Of a stretch of 64,000 nucleotides of DNA, positions 9,507 through 18,049 are shown in pieces. Below the pieces are notes generated by a model. The model made no database searches. It saw nothing but the letters and a program-made list of their open reading frames with translations, and had not been told where the DNA came from. A program made the translations under genes and the position numbers. Each line of letters starts with the position of its first letter. Positions within the stretch are counted from its first letter, which is position 1. The DNA comes from Streptomyces sp. NBC_01454 (lineage in GTDB: Bacteria; Actinomycetota; Actinomycetes; Streptomycetales; Streptomycetaceae). The DNA is taken from assembly GCF_036227565.1 (NCBI RefSeq), contig NZ_CP109460.1, forward strand, positions 2,108,001-2,172,000, read 5' to 3'.

Positions 9507-11519
9507 CTAGGGGGCGAGGGGGTTGGGCAGGGTGACGTAGACGGACTGGGTTTCCACGGGGCCGACGAGTTCGTCCAGGCCGTGCAGCCGGGTCGCCAGG
9601 TTGGCCTTGCAGCGCAGCGTGCGGGCGGCCAGCAGCTGCCCGGGGAGGGGCGAGCGGTGGGCCCGCGGGGCCGCGGCGGCATCGGCGAGGAAGCGCCGGA
9701 AGGCGGCGAGCAGGATCTCCTCCCGGACCAGGCGCTGGGAGCCGAAGGCCCCGATGAGGCCGAGGACGTTGTTGATGCCCAGGTAGTAGGCGAACCGTTC
9801 GTCGGTGACGTCATCGGAGACGAAGCTGTCGCTGGCGTCGCCGATTCCGGGCAGCCGGCGCTCCAGCTCGGCGCGGCGGGAGGTGCGGAAGTAGTAGCCC
9901 TGGTTGTCGCGGTAGCGGCCGCCGACCGGCCAGCCGTCGGGGTCCAGCAGCACCAGGGTGTTCTGCTGGTGGGCCTCCAGGACGATGCCGGCGGTGCCGT
10001 CGAGCCACAGCACGGGCCGTACGACCACTTCGAGATAGCGCAGGAACCATTCGGTGGCGACCGCGTCGAGGCTGCGGCCGGTGCGGTCGCCGAGCGTGGT
10101 GACGAGGTCCTCGAGCCGGGAGCGCACCCCGGGGTGGCCGGGCCAGGGCCGGGGCGAGGTGAGCCCGGCGATGCAGACGGCGTCGTCGGTGGTGCTGAAG
10201 GGGTTGTGCCGGATGACGACATCAAGGCCCTGGACGGGGGCGCCGCCGAGGCCGTCGACGGCCAGATAGGCCGGGTCGCGGACGATGTCGAAGCCGGGGT
10301 GCACGCGCTGCCACTGCTCGGCGAGGCCGGTGCGCAGCAGCCGGTGCACCTCGACACCGCGGGCCAGTTCCTTGCGGAGGTTCTCCCGGCGGGAGTTGGT
10401 GATGCGCAGCCCGAGGGAGAGCTTGAGCATGGCGTGGGCGTCGGGGCGGTAGACCGTGCGGACGGAGGAGGTGGGGTGCCAGGGGGCGCCGTGGGCGCCG
10501 AGTTCGTGGAGCAGGCCGGCCTCGCGCAGCGCCGTGGTCTCGGGGCGGTCGGCGACTTCCCTGGCCTGCCAGGGGTGCAGCGGCAACGGCACGGTGTCCT
10601 CGGGCAGGCGCAGGCCCTCCCCGGCCAGGCGCAGCACGAGCCGCTCGGCCGGTACGGGCTTGCCGCGTTCGGTCCAGGCGGAGTCGGCGGCCAGGACCGA
10701 GCGGTGCACGGCCATCCAGTGGAGCCGGAAGGCGCCGCGCATCTCGGGCGAATAGGCGCGGAGTTCGGCGTCGGAGAGGCCCTCGCGGCTCTTGGGTGTG
10801 GGGTGCAGCGGATGGCCGAGGAGGAGGGACTGTTCGGCTTCGAGGAAGAGGGCGCCGTGGTCGTCGGCGGGCCGGGTGCGCCGGTGGGTGAGGAAGGTGG
10901 CGACATTGCGGACGGAATTGGCGACCCGGCCGATGAGTTCGGCACCGTCGCCGTCCGGTGCCTGCTGTTGCGCGAGGTCCGGGTCCGGCCGCTCGTCGGC
11001 GTCCGCCACGCGGTGCTCCCCGCCGTCGGAGGCCCGCCGGTCACCGTGCGCGGCCTCCCGTCGCAGCAGCGCGGCGAGGGTGACGGCGTCCAGCGGGGCG
11101 GCCCCGGCCGGGGCGCCTTCGAGGGTGGGGGCACCCAGGCGGTGCCAGCCGGTCGGGGACCAGTAGCGCACGGGAATGTGCAGGGCGCCGGCGACGGCCC
11201 GCAACGGGATGCGCAGCCGGCCGTCGGCCGGACGGTGCGTGCCGCTCTCGCGCAGCCAGCAGCGCAGCAGGTGCTCGATGCCCGCGGCGTCGGCGGCGAC
11301 CGACGGGTCCGGGTGGTCGAGGGGGTCGTGGTCGCCGCACCGCGCGCCGTCGTACGGTCCCGGGCCGCCGAGGGGGGCGTCCTCGTGGGTCTGCTGGTGG
11401 CAGGCGTGGTCCGCGGCGCGGCGCTGCTGGCGCGGCACCGACTCGATGGTGCCCGCGCCCTGGTGGGCGGGGATGCGCTCGACGGGCTGGCCGCCGTCGG
11501 GGCCGGGGCGTTCGTTCAT
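9507..11519 (-). CDS. IucA/IucC-family siderophore synthetase (first of two)
   Basis: 670-residue NIS synthetase. The first about 120 residues are variable and include a Pro/Gly/His-rich start. The core shows the family's nucleotide-binding pattern SSVRTVYRPDAHAMLKLSLG then RITNSRRENL and RGVEVHRLL, and the His of AHQQNTLVLLD. ATG start at 11519 overlaps the aminotransferase stop by 4 nt (ATGA), so the two are translationally coupled. Likely makes the first or second carboxylate-amine bond of an unknown product. The two synthetases are clearly different in sequence, so they are not a recent duplication. Confidence 0.9.
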   Translation of the reverse strand: MNERPGPDGGQPVERIPAHQGAGTIESVPRQQRRAADHACHQQTHEDAPLGGPGPYDGARCGDHDPLDHPDPSVAADAAGIEHLLRCWLRESGTHRPADGRLRIPLRAVAGALHIPVRYWSPTGWHRLGAPTLEGAPAGAAPLDAVTLAALLRREAAHGDRRASDGGEHRVADADERPDPDLAQQQAPDGDGAELIGRVANSVRNVATFLTHRRTRPADDHGALFLEAEQSLLLGHPLHPTPKSREGLSDAELRAYSPEMRGAFRLHWMAVHRSVLAADSAWTERGKPVPAERLVLRLAGEGLRLPEDTVPLPLHPWQAREVADRPETTALREAGLLHELGAHGAPWHPTSSVRTVYRPDAHAMLKLSLGLRITNSRRENLRKELARGVEVHRLLRTGLAEQWQRVHPGFDIVRDPAYLAVDGLGGAPVQGLDVVIRHNPFSTTDDAVCIAGLTSPRPWPGHPGVRSRLEDLVTTLGDRTGRSLDAVATEWFLRYLEVVVRPVLWLDGTAGIVLEAHQQNTLVLLDPDGWPVGGRYRDNQGYYFRTSRRAELERRLPGIGDASDSFVSDDVTDERFAYYLGINNVLGLIGAFGSQRLVREEILLAAFRRFLADAAAAPRAHRSPLPGQLLAARTLRCKANLATRLHGLDELVGPVETQSVYVTLPNPLAP

Positions 11520-12910
11520 GGGGAGATGCCTCGCGTGGTTGTGGGGGACGGGCCCAGGGGCCCGGGGGTGGTGCGGACCGCCGCCGTGAGGGCGTCGGCG
11601 AGGCGGTCGAGGATCGCGTCCGCCTGTTCGTCGGTGATGGTCAGGGGTGGCAGCAGCCGGACGACGGCGGAGTGCCGGCCGCCCAGTTCGACGATCAGGC
11701 CGCGGTCCAGGCAGGCGTGCTGGACGGCGGCGGCGAGCCGCGGATCGGCGGGGCGGGCGCCGGTGGCATCGGCCTCGGCGTCCCGGTCGACGATCTCGAT
11801 CCCGAGCATCAGTCCGCGGCCGCGGACGTCGCCGATGCAGTCGTGGGTGTCGGCGAGGGCGGTGAGCCGGGCGAGCATCCGGGCGCCGAGCTCCCCGGCC
11901 CGCCGGTCGAGGCCGTTCTCACGGACGTAGGCCAGGGTGGCCCGGCCGGCGGCCATCGCGAGCTGGTTGCCGCGGAAGGTGCCCGCGTGGGCGCCGGGCT
12001 GCCAGGCGTCGAGTTCCTCGCGGTAGACGATCACGGCGAGCGGCAGACTGCCGCCGATGGCCTTCGACAGCACCAGCACATCGGGCACGATGCCGCTGTG
12101 TTCGATGGCCCAGAAGGCGCCGGTGCGGCCCACGCCGGTCTGCACCTCGTCCACGATCAGCGGGATCCGCCGGGCGGTGGTGAGCTCCCGCATCCGCCGC
12201 AGCCAGCTGTCCGGCGCGGGGATCACGCCGCCCTCGCCCTGGACCGGTTCCAGGATCATCCCGGCCGGGCCCGGCACCCCGCTCTTGTCGTCGTCGAGCA
12301 GGCTCCGGGTCCAGCGCGCGGCGAGTTCCGCGCCCCGCTCACCGCCGGTGCCGAACGGACAGCGGTAGTCGTACGGATAGGGCAGCCGGACCACGCTGGT
12401 GTGCTGCGCTCCCCCGGACGCGGCGAGCGCCTGGGCGGTCATGCCGTGATACGCGCCGGAGAAGGCCATCAGCCCCTCCCGGCCGGTCGCGGTGCGGACG
12501 AGGGTGAAGGCGGCCTCGACGGCGTCCGTGCCCGCCGGGCCGCAGAACTGGATGCGTCCCTTTTCGGCCAGCTCCCTGGGCAGCGTGGCGAAGAGCTCGG
12601 TGATGAAGGCGTCCTTGACGGGCGTGGCCAGGTCGAGGATGTGCAGCGGCGCCCCGGAGTCGAGGACCGCACGGATCGCCTCGAGCACCACGGGGTGGTT
12701 GTGGCCGAGCGCCAGCGTGCCGGCGCCGGAGAGACAGTCGAGATAGCGCCTGCCGTCCGCGCCTTCGATGGTCAGCCCCCGGGCGCGCACCGGCACGATG
12801 GGCAGCGAGCGGGCGTACGTGCGGGCAGCGGACTCGCGCAGGGACTGCCGGCGCAGGATCCCTTCATGGGCCGGCGGCGCGGCCGTCGGCACGGATTCGG
12901 TCAACGCCAC
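11516..12910 (-). CDS. Diaminobutyrate-2-oxoglutarate-type aminotransferase (class III)
   Basis: PLP-dependent aminotransferase probably making L-2,4-diaminobutyrate from aspartate semialdehyde. The 464 residues show the GAYHGMT segment, DEVQTGVGRTG and the PLP lysine in LSKAIGG. They resemble RhbA/EctB/DABA-AT proteins rather than ornithine or acetylornithine enzymes, though this distinction is not proven here. The start is the GTG at 12910 with AGGAGG at 11 nt; the frame is open upstream but lacks conserved sequence. First gene of the operon. No diaminobutyrate decarboxylase is nearby, unlike rhizobactin- or schizokinen-type clusters. No iron-box operator was recognised in the 281 bp before it. 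Confidence 0.88.
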   Translation of the reverse strand: MALTESVPTAAPPAHEGILRRQSLRESAARTYARSLPIVPVRARGLTIEGADGRRYLDCLSGAGTLALGHNHPVVLEAIRAVLDSGAPLHILDLATPVKDAFITELFATLPRELAEKGRIQFCGPAGTDAVEAAFTLVRTATGREGLMAFSGAYHGMTAQALAASGGAQHTSVVRLPYPYDYRCPFGTGGERGAELAARWTRSLLDDDKSGVPGPAGMILEPVQGEGGVIPAPDSWLRRMRELTTARRIPLIVDEVQTGVGRTGAFWAIEHSGIVPDVLVLSKAIGGSLPLAVIVYREELDAWQPGAHAGTFRGNQLAMAAGRATLAYVRENGLDRRAGELGARMLARLTALADTHDCIGDVRGRGLMLGIEIVDRDAEADATGARPADPRLAAAVQHACLDRGLIVELGGRHSAVVRLLPPLTITDEQADAILDRLADALTAAVRTTPGPLGPSPTTTRGISP

Positions 12911-13191
12911 GGCAGTTGTGTCCTCCTGCTGGTGAGCGGCTGAAAGCCGCGCGGGCCCTGCGGGCAGCCCGGCCGTCCCCCGTACGTACCAACGACGGCG
13001 GGGACCCGGGATCACGGCTGAGGGCAAGATCCTTGCGGGCGTGAAACCGGGGCCCCGAGTTCCGCCGTCCCCATCGTCACCGGCATAGTGGGGTGTTGCG
13101 CCGGGATCTTGGGGTTCATGACAAAGAGGAAACCGGCGCAGCACCACACACGTCACACGGCTCAGTCCGAATCACCAGGGGGACATCACCC

Positions 13192-14382
13192 ATGCGATCC
13201 ATACGCCGGCCAGTCCTGGCCGCCGCCGCTCTCACCGCCGTCGTGGCGCTGACCGCCACCGGCTGCGGACCGGAGGGCGACCACGCGGACGCCAAGCCCA
13301 GCCAGTCCGCGGCCCAGGACACCACGGGCGGGGGTGACTTCAAGATCCCTCAGGACATCCAGGACAAGCTCAAGGAACACGGCGTCAACCTGGACAAGTG
13401 GAAGAACGGCGAGTGGAAGAACTGGGACCGGGACAAGTGGCTCCGGGAGGCCGGGGAGTTCATCAACCCGATCATCAAGGACTTCTGGGACAAGGACAAG
13501 ATCGACAAGGTCAAGCCGCCCCAGGACCCCAGCAAGCCCGAGGACATCTCCGAGGACCAGGGCAAGACCGACCCTGAGCCCGCCGCCGTTCCGGCCCAGG
13601 CCGTCAAGACCCCCTACACCTCCACCGCTCCCGGCGTGGGTCTGCTGCTGTTCAGCACCCCCGAGGGCGGCTCGCGTTGCTCCGCCACGGTCGTCAAGGA
13701 CCCGGCGCACCCCGGTAAGTCCAACCTGGTGTGGACCGCGGCGCACTGTGTGCACGCCGGCAAGAACGGCGGCTGGTACCGCAACATGATGTTCGTGCCG
13801 AACTTCAACAAGAACGGCGGCTCCGCCGACAAGTTGAAGACCGCCCCCTACGAGGACCGTGTTCCGTCGGGCAAGTGGTGGGCGGACGACATGGCGACGT
13901 CCAGCGAGTGGATCAAGGCCGGCGGCGCCGTCCCCGGTGTGCCGATGGCCCCGTACGACTTCGCGCTGATGCATGTGAAGCCGGAGGAGAACACCGGCGG
14001 CAAGTCTCTGGAGGAGATCGCCGGCGGCGCCTACCAGGTCGACTTCAACGCGCCGGCGATGGCCAAGATCCCGAGCCTGACGGCGCAGGGCTACCCGGCC
14101 GAGCCGCCGTTCGACGGTGCCGCGCAGCAGCAGTGCACCGACAAGCCGACCCGGCTGTCGATGGACGCCAAGAAGCCGACCATGTACCGGATCGGCTGCA
14201 CCATGACCGGCGGTTCCTCCGGTGGTCCCTGGTTCACCAAGGGCGCCGACGGCAAGCCCGTGCTGGTCTCCAACATGTCGATGGGGCCGCGTCCGGCCCG
14301 CTGGTCGGCCGGCCCGCACCTGGGTCCCGAGGCCAAGGCGATGTTCGACCGCATGAGCAAGAAGTGGGCGAGCAAGCAGTAG
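13192..14382 (+). CDS. Secreted, probably lipid-anchored trypsin-like serine protease
   Basis: 396 residues from the ATG at 13192 (SD AGGGGGA). The N-terminal signal peptide ends in a lipobox-like TATGC (Cys about residue 24). Next is a Lys/Asp/Trp-rich region (about 40-110) with repeated WKN/WDRDKW motifs, then a chymotrypsin-fold protease with His in WTAAHC, Asp in PYDFALM and Ser in TGGSSGGPW. The substrate is unknown. It is divergent from the siderophore operon, with 281 bp between them, and a terminator hairpin follows. The charged N-terminal segment may be a propeptide or spacer. Confidence 0.88.
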   Translation: MRSIRRPVLAAAALTAVVALTATGCGPEGDHADAKPSQSAAQDTTGGGDFKIPQDIQDKLKEHGVNLDKWKNGEWKNWDRDKWLREAGEFINPIIKDFWDKDKIDKVKPPQDPSKPEDISEDQGKTDPEPAAVPAQAVKTPYTSTAPGVGLLLFSTPEGGSRCSATVVKDPAHPGKSNLVWTAAHCVHAGKNGGWYRNMMFVPNFNKNGGSADKLKTAPYEDRVPSGKWWADDMATSSEWIKAGGAVPGVPMAPYDFALMHVKPEENTGGKSLEEIAGGAYQVDFNAPAMAKIPSLTAQGYPAEPPFDGAAQQQCTDKPTRLSMDAKKPTMYRIGCTMTGGSSGGPWFTKGADGKPVLVSNMSMGPRPARWSAGPHLGPEAKAMFDRMSKKWASKQ

Positions 14383-14433
14383 TGCGGTGAGGGGGCGGCG
14401 CCGTCGCGCCGCCCCCCGTCCGCGGACACGACG

Positions 14434-14467
14434 AAGGCCCGCTCCCGGTCTCCCGGGGGCGGGCCTT
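14434..14467. terminator. Bidirectional terminator between the protease gene and hflX
   Basis: Imperfect inverted repeat aaggcccgctcccgg / ccgggggcgggcctt with a 4-nt loop between convergent genes, ending in TTT on the plus strand. Confidence 0.8.
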
Positions 14468-14485
14468 TCGCGTGGGCGGCAGCGG

Positions 14486-15973
14486 TTACGCCGCCGCCAC
14501 GAACGGCTCGAACTCGGCGGCGAGTTCCGCGTGCACCCGCGCCTTGAGGACCGTGCCGTCGGCGGTGTGCTCCTCGGAGATGACCTCGCCCTCGGCATGC
14601 GCCCGCGAGACCAGGGCACCCTGGGTGTAGGGCACCAGTACGTCGATCTCGACCTGCGGCCGGGGGAGTTCCTCGTCGAGCAGCTCCAGCAGCTCCGCCA
14701 TGCCCTGGCCCGTACGGGCCGAGACGGCGATGGCGTGCTTCTCCTGGCGCAGCAGACGCTGCAGCACCAGCGGATCGGCCGCGTCGGCCTTGTTGACGAC
14801 CACGATCTCGGGCACGTCCGTCGCGCCGACGTCGCGGATCACCTCGCGCACGGCCGCCAGCTGCTCCTCGGGTACCGGATGCGAACCGTCGACCACATGC
14901 AGGATGAGATCGGACTCGCCGACCTCCTCCATCGTGGAGCGGAACGCCTCGACGAGGTGGTGCGGCAGATGCCGGACGAAGCCGACGGTGTCGGCGAGGG
15001 TGTAGAGCCGTCCGCTGGGCGTCTCGGCCCGCCGGACGGTCGGGTCCAGGGTGGCGAACAGGGCGTTCTCCACCAGGACGCCGGCGCCGGTGAGGCGGTT
15101 GAGCAGCGAGGACTTGCCGGCGTTGGTGTAGCCGGCGATGGCGACCGAGGGGACCTTGTGGCGCCGGCGCTCCTGGCGCTTGATGTCCCGGCCGGTCTTC
15201 ATCTCCGCGATCTCCCGGCGCATCTTCGCCATCTTCTCGCGGATCCGCCGGCGGTCCGTCTCGATCTTGGTCTCACCGGGACCACGGGTGGCCATACCGC
15301 CGCCGGCCGAACCGGAGCCACCGCCACCCATCTGCCGGGACAGCGACTGGCCCCAGCCGCGGAGCCTGGGGAGCATGTACTGCATCTGTGCCAGCGAGAC
15401 CTGCGCCTTGCCCTCCCGGGACGTGGCGTGCTGGGCGAAGATGTCGAGGATCAGGGCGGTGCGGTCGACCACCTTGACCTTGACGACGTCCTCGAGGTGG
15501 ATCAGCTGGCCCGGGGAGAGCTCACCGTCACAGACCACGGTGTCCGCACCGGACTCGAGCACGATGTCGCGCAGCTCCAGGGCCTTGCCCGAGCCGATGT
15601 AGGTGGCCGGGTCGGGCTTGTCGCGGCGCTGGATGACGCCGTCGAGCACCATGGCGCCGGCGGTCTCGGCCAGGGCGGCGAGCTCGGCGAGCGAGTTGTC
15701 CGCATCCTGGATCGTGCCGGTGGTCCAGACGCCGACGAGCACCACCCGCTCCAGACGGAGCTGCCGGTACTCGACCTCGGTGACGTCCTCGAGCTCGGTG
15801 GAGAGGCCCGCCACACGGCGCAGCGCGGCACGCGCGGAACGGTCGTACTGGTCGCCGTCACGCTCCCCGTCGATCTCGTGGCTCCAGGCGACGTCCTCTT
15901 CCATCAGGGCGTTGGCCCGAAGGCTCTCGGGGAGGCGCTGCCGGTCCTGCGGAAGGGAAGAAGAGGAGGTCAT
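14486..15973 (-). CDS. hflX: Ribosome-associated GTPase HflX
   Basis: Splits stalled or stressed 70S ribosomes. 495 residues: HflX N-terminal domain (TYIGSGK, DGELSPGQ), a Gly/Ser-rich linker (216-226), the conserved RGPGETKIETD helix, Walker A GYTNAGKS (281-288), G3 DTVGF, G4 NKAD. ATG start at 15973. The acidic N-terminal extension of about 50 residues is usual for actinobacterial HflX. It lies downstream of the M1 peptidase gene with a 184-bp spacer that holds small GC-rich dyads, so it probably has its own promoter. Confidence 0.96.
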   Translation of the reverse strand: MTSSSSLPQDRQRLPESLRANALMEEDVAWSHEIDGERDGDQYDRSARAALRRVAGLSTELEDVTEVEYRQLRLERVVLVGVWTTGTIQDADNSLAELAALAETAGAMVLDGVIQRRDKPDPATYIGSGKALELRDIVLESGADTVVCDGELSPGQLIHLEDVVKVKVVDRTALILDIFAQHATSREGKAQVSLAQMQYMLPRLRGWGQSLSRQMGGGGSGSAGGGMATRGPGETKIETDRRRIREKMAKMRREIAEMKTGRDIKRQERRRHKVPSVAIAGYTNAGKSSLLNRLTGAGVLVENALFATLDPTVRRAETPSGRLYTLADTVGFVRHLPHHLVEAFRSTMEEVGESDLILHVVDGSHPVPEEQLAAVREVIRDVGATDVPEIVVVNKADAADPLVLQRLLRQEKHAIAVSARTGQGMAELLELLDEELPRPQVEIDVLVPYTQGALVSRAHAEGEVISEEHTADGTVLKARVHAELAAEFEPFVAAA

Positions 15974-16157
15974 TTGATCCTTTGCGTCGTCGGTGAGCCC
16001 TTGCGGGGACCTGCTGCCCCCACCGGGACTGTCGGTGGTGCCACGGCCGTCGCCAGAAGCCCGCGGCCGTCGAAGGTGTCAACGTCCGAGCCGTCCCGGA
16101 GATTCCCCGGTCCGGCCGGAGCCGACCCCATGATGGTCCCACGACCGCGAAAGAGCG

Positions 16158-17906
16158 TCACGCGGGTTTTCCCGGCCTTCCGGCCGCTCCCCGGGCTCCG
16201 GACGCCGTGCCGGTCCCCTTGGCCACAGGAGTCCCGGCAGTGCCCTTGGGCGCGGGGACCGGAGCGGTTCCCCTGGCGGGGGTCCCGGCGGCACCCTTGG
16301 CGGCGCTCTTGGCAGCAGGAGCCCCCGTGGCTTTCTTGGGCGCGGGGGCTTCGGCGGTCCCCTTGGGCACGGGGGCGGTCACCGCACCCGCGGGGCGCCA
16401 GTCCGGGTGGCCCGGCATCGGCGGGGTCCGGTCGCTGTAGAGCCAGCCCTGGAAGAAGTCGCCGAGGTTCTCGCCGGCGACCTCGGAGGCCAGCTTGACG
16501 AAGTCGGCGGTGTCGGCCACGCCGTCACGGTGCCGGGCCACCCACTCGCGCTCGAGGCGCTCGAAGGCCGCGGGGCCGATCTTCTGCCGCAGGGCGTACA
16601 GGACCAGCGCACTGCCGTCGTAGACGACCGGGCGGAAGATGCTGATCTTCTGTCCCGGGCTGGGGACCTTGGGCGCGGCGGGCGGCCCGCCCTCGGCGCG
16701 CCAGCCGTTGGACTGCTGGTAGGCGCGGTGCATCCGCGCCTCCAGGGAGGCCCGCTTGTCGCCCCGCTCCTGGGCGTAGAGGGCTTCGTACCAGGTGGCG
16801 TGGGCCTCGTTGAGCCAGACGTCGGACCAGCGGCGCGGGCTGACGCTGTCGCCGAACCACTGGTGGGCCAGCTCGTGCACCATCACCGACTCGACGTACC
16901 AGTCGGGCAGCTGGTCGCCGCTGAACAGGGGCTTCTCGAAGAGCGAGAGGGTCTGGGTCTCCAGCTCGAAGCCGGTCCTGGCGTCGGCGATCAGCACCCC
17001 GTACGCCTCGAAGGGGTAGGGGCCGACCCTGCGCTCCATCCAGGCCACGTGGTCGGCGGTCCTGGCCAGCCAGCGCGCGAGGGCGGGGCGGTCCGCGGTC
17101 GGTACGACATCGCGGATCGGCAGGTCGTGGGGTCCGTGGTGCAGCAGCACGCTGGACTTCCCGATGGAGACCTGGGCGAGTTCGGTCGCCATGGGGTGGG
17201 TGGTGCGGTAGGTCCAGGTGCGGCGTGCCGCGCGGGTGGCGGTGCCCTGCGGCAGCCCGTTGGCGACGGCGGTCAGCTGCTGGGGCGCGGTGATGCGGAA
17301 GGTGAAGAGGGCCTTGTCGGAGGGGTGGTCGTTGCAGGGGAAGACGCGGTGCGCGGCATCGGCCTGGTTGGCCATCGCCAGCCCGTCGGCGGTGCGGATC
17401 CAGCCGCCGTCGCCCTTGCCGCGCGGGTCGGTCGTGTGCTGGACGGAGATCTTCAGTTCCTGTCCCCGGAAGACGTGGAAGTCCGGGGTGAGCACGAGGT
17501 CCTCACCGTGCTGCTCGTGCCGGGCGGGCCGGCCGTCGATCGTCACGGAGCGTACGGTGCCGCGGGCGAAGTCGAGGTTGAGGTGGTCCAGCTCGGTGGT
17601 GGCCTCGGCGGTGATGCCGGTGGTGACGTTCATCGGCCGGTCGTTGTGGCCGGAGTAGTCCAGGGAGACGTCGTAGGACGTGACGTCGTAGCCGGTGTTG
17701 CCGAGGGTGGGGAAGAGCCGGTCGCCGAGGCCTTGCGCCCCTCCGGGCGACGGTGGCGCGGTCAGGCCGAGACAGGCGGCGGCCAGCCCGAGGACGGCGG
17801 CCCGGCGGACGGCCCACCGGAGCCGGCCGCGCAGGGCACGGGGCAGAGCGCGGGCGGGGACGGCGCGAGCGGGGTCGCGCGGCGGGCGGCGCGGGGGAAG
17901 GGACAT
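16158..17906 (-). CDS. Secreted M1-family zinc metallopeptidase with a Pro/Ala/Lys-rich tail
   Basis: 582-residue aminopeptidase-N-like protein. It has an Arg-rich N-terminus and a hydrophobic signal segment (about residues 30-50), then the M1 beta domain and the catalytic HELAHQWFGD with the downstream NEAHATWYE glutamate. The last about 75 residues are low-complexity PKGTA/APAPK/AKGTG repeats with no fold signature, possibly a wall-spanning or polymer-binding tail. The family ERAP-type C-terminal domain is missing, as in other short bacterial M1 enzymes. It follows rshA on the same strand after 143 bp. Confidence 0.9.
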   Translation of the reverse strand: MSLPPRRPPRDPARAVPARALPRALRGRLRWAVRRAAVLGLAAACLGLTAPPSPGGAQGLGDRLFPTLGNTGYDVTSYDVSLDYSGHNDRPMNVTTGITAEATTELDHLNLDFARGTVRSVTIDGRPARHEQHGEDLVLTPDFHVFRGQELKISVQHTTDPRGKGDGGWIRTADGLAMANQADAAHRVFPCNDHPSDKALFTFRITAPQQLTAVANGLPQGTATRAARRTWTYRTTHPMATELAQVSIGKSSVLLHHGPHDLPIRDVVPTADRPALARWLARTADHVAWMERRVGPYPFEAYGVLIADARTGFELETQTLSLFEKPLFSGDQLPDWYVESVMVHELAHQWFGDSVSPRRWSDVWLNEAHATWYEALYAQERGDKRASLEARMHRAYQQSNGWRAEGGPPAAPKVPSPGQKISIFRPVVYDGSALVLYALRQKIGPAAFERLEREWVARHRDGVADTADFVKLASEVAGENLGDFFQGWLYSDRTPPMPGHPDWRPAGAVTAPVPKGTAEAPAPKKATGAPAAKSAAKGAAGTPARGTAPVPAPKGTAGTPVAKGTGTASGARGAAGRPGKPA

Positions 17907-18049
17907 GCACTACGGCTACCAACGCGGCCCCCTCCGGCGCGGGTGAGGCGGCAAACGGCACCCGAACGGGCGGCGGATCGGGCGCCCCTCTTACGCCGCC
18001 AGGCGGAGAAGTTTCCGACGGTCCGTCACTTTTCCGGCCCCGGCGGCGT

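Noticed and set aside
7032..11930. 1632-codon plus-strand frame across the siderophore operon
   Set aside because: Gly/Val/Glu-rich antisense of third-position GC; it spans several real minus-strand genes and has no domain.
12911..13191. DmdR/IdeR iron box before the siderophore-like operon
   Set aside because: I looked for a TTAGGTTAGGCTCACCTAA-like 19-mer on both strands of the divergent region and found nothing close.
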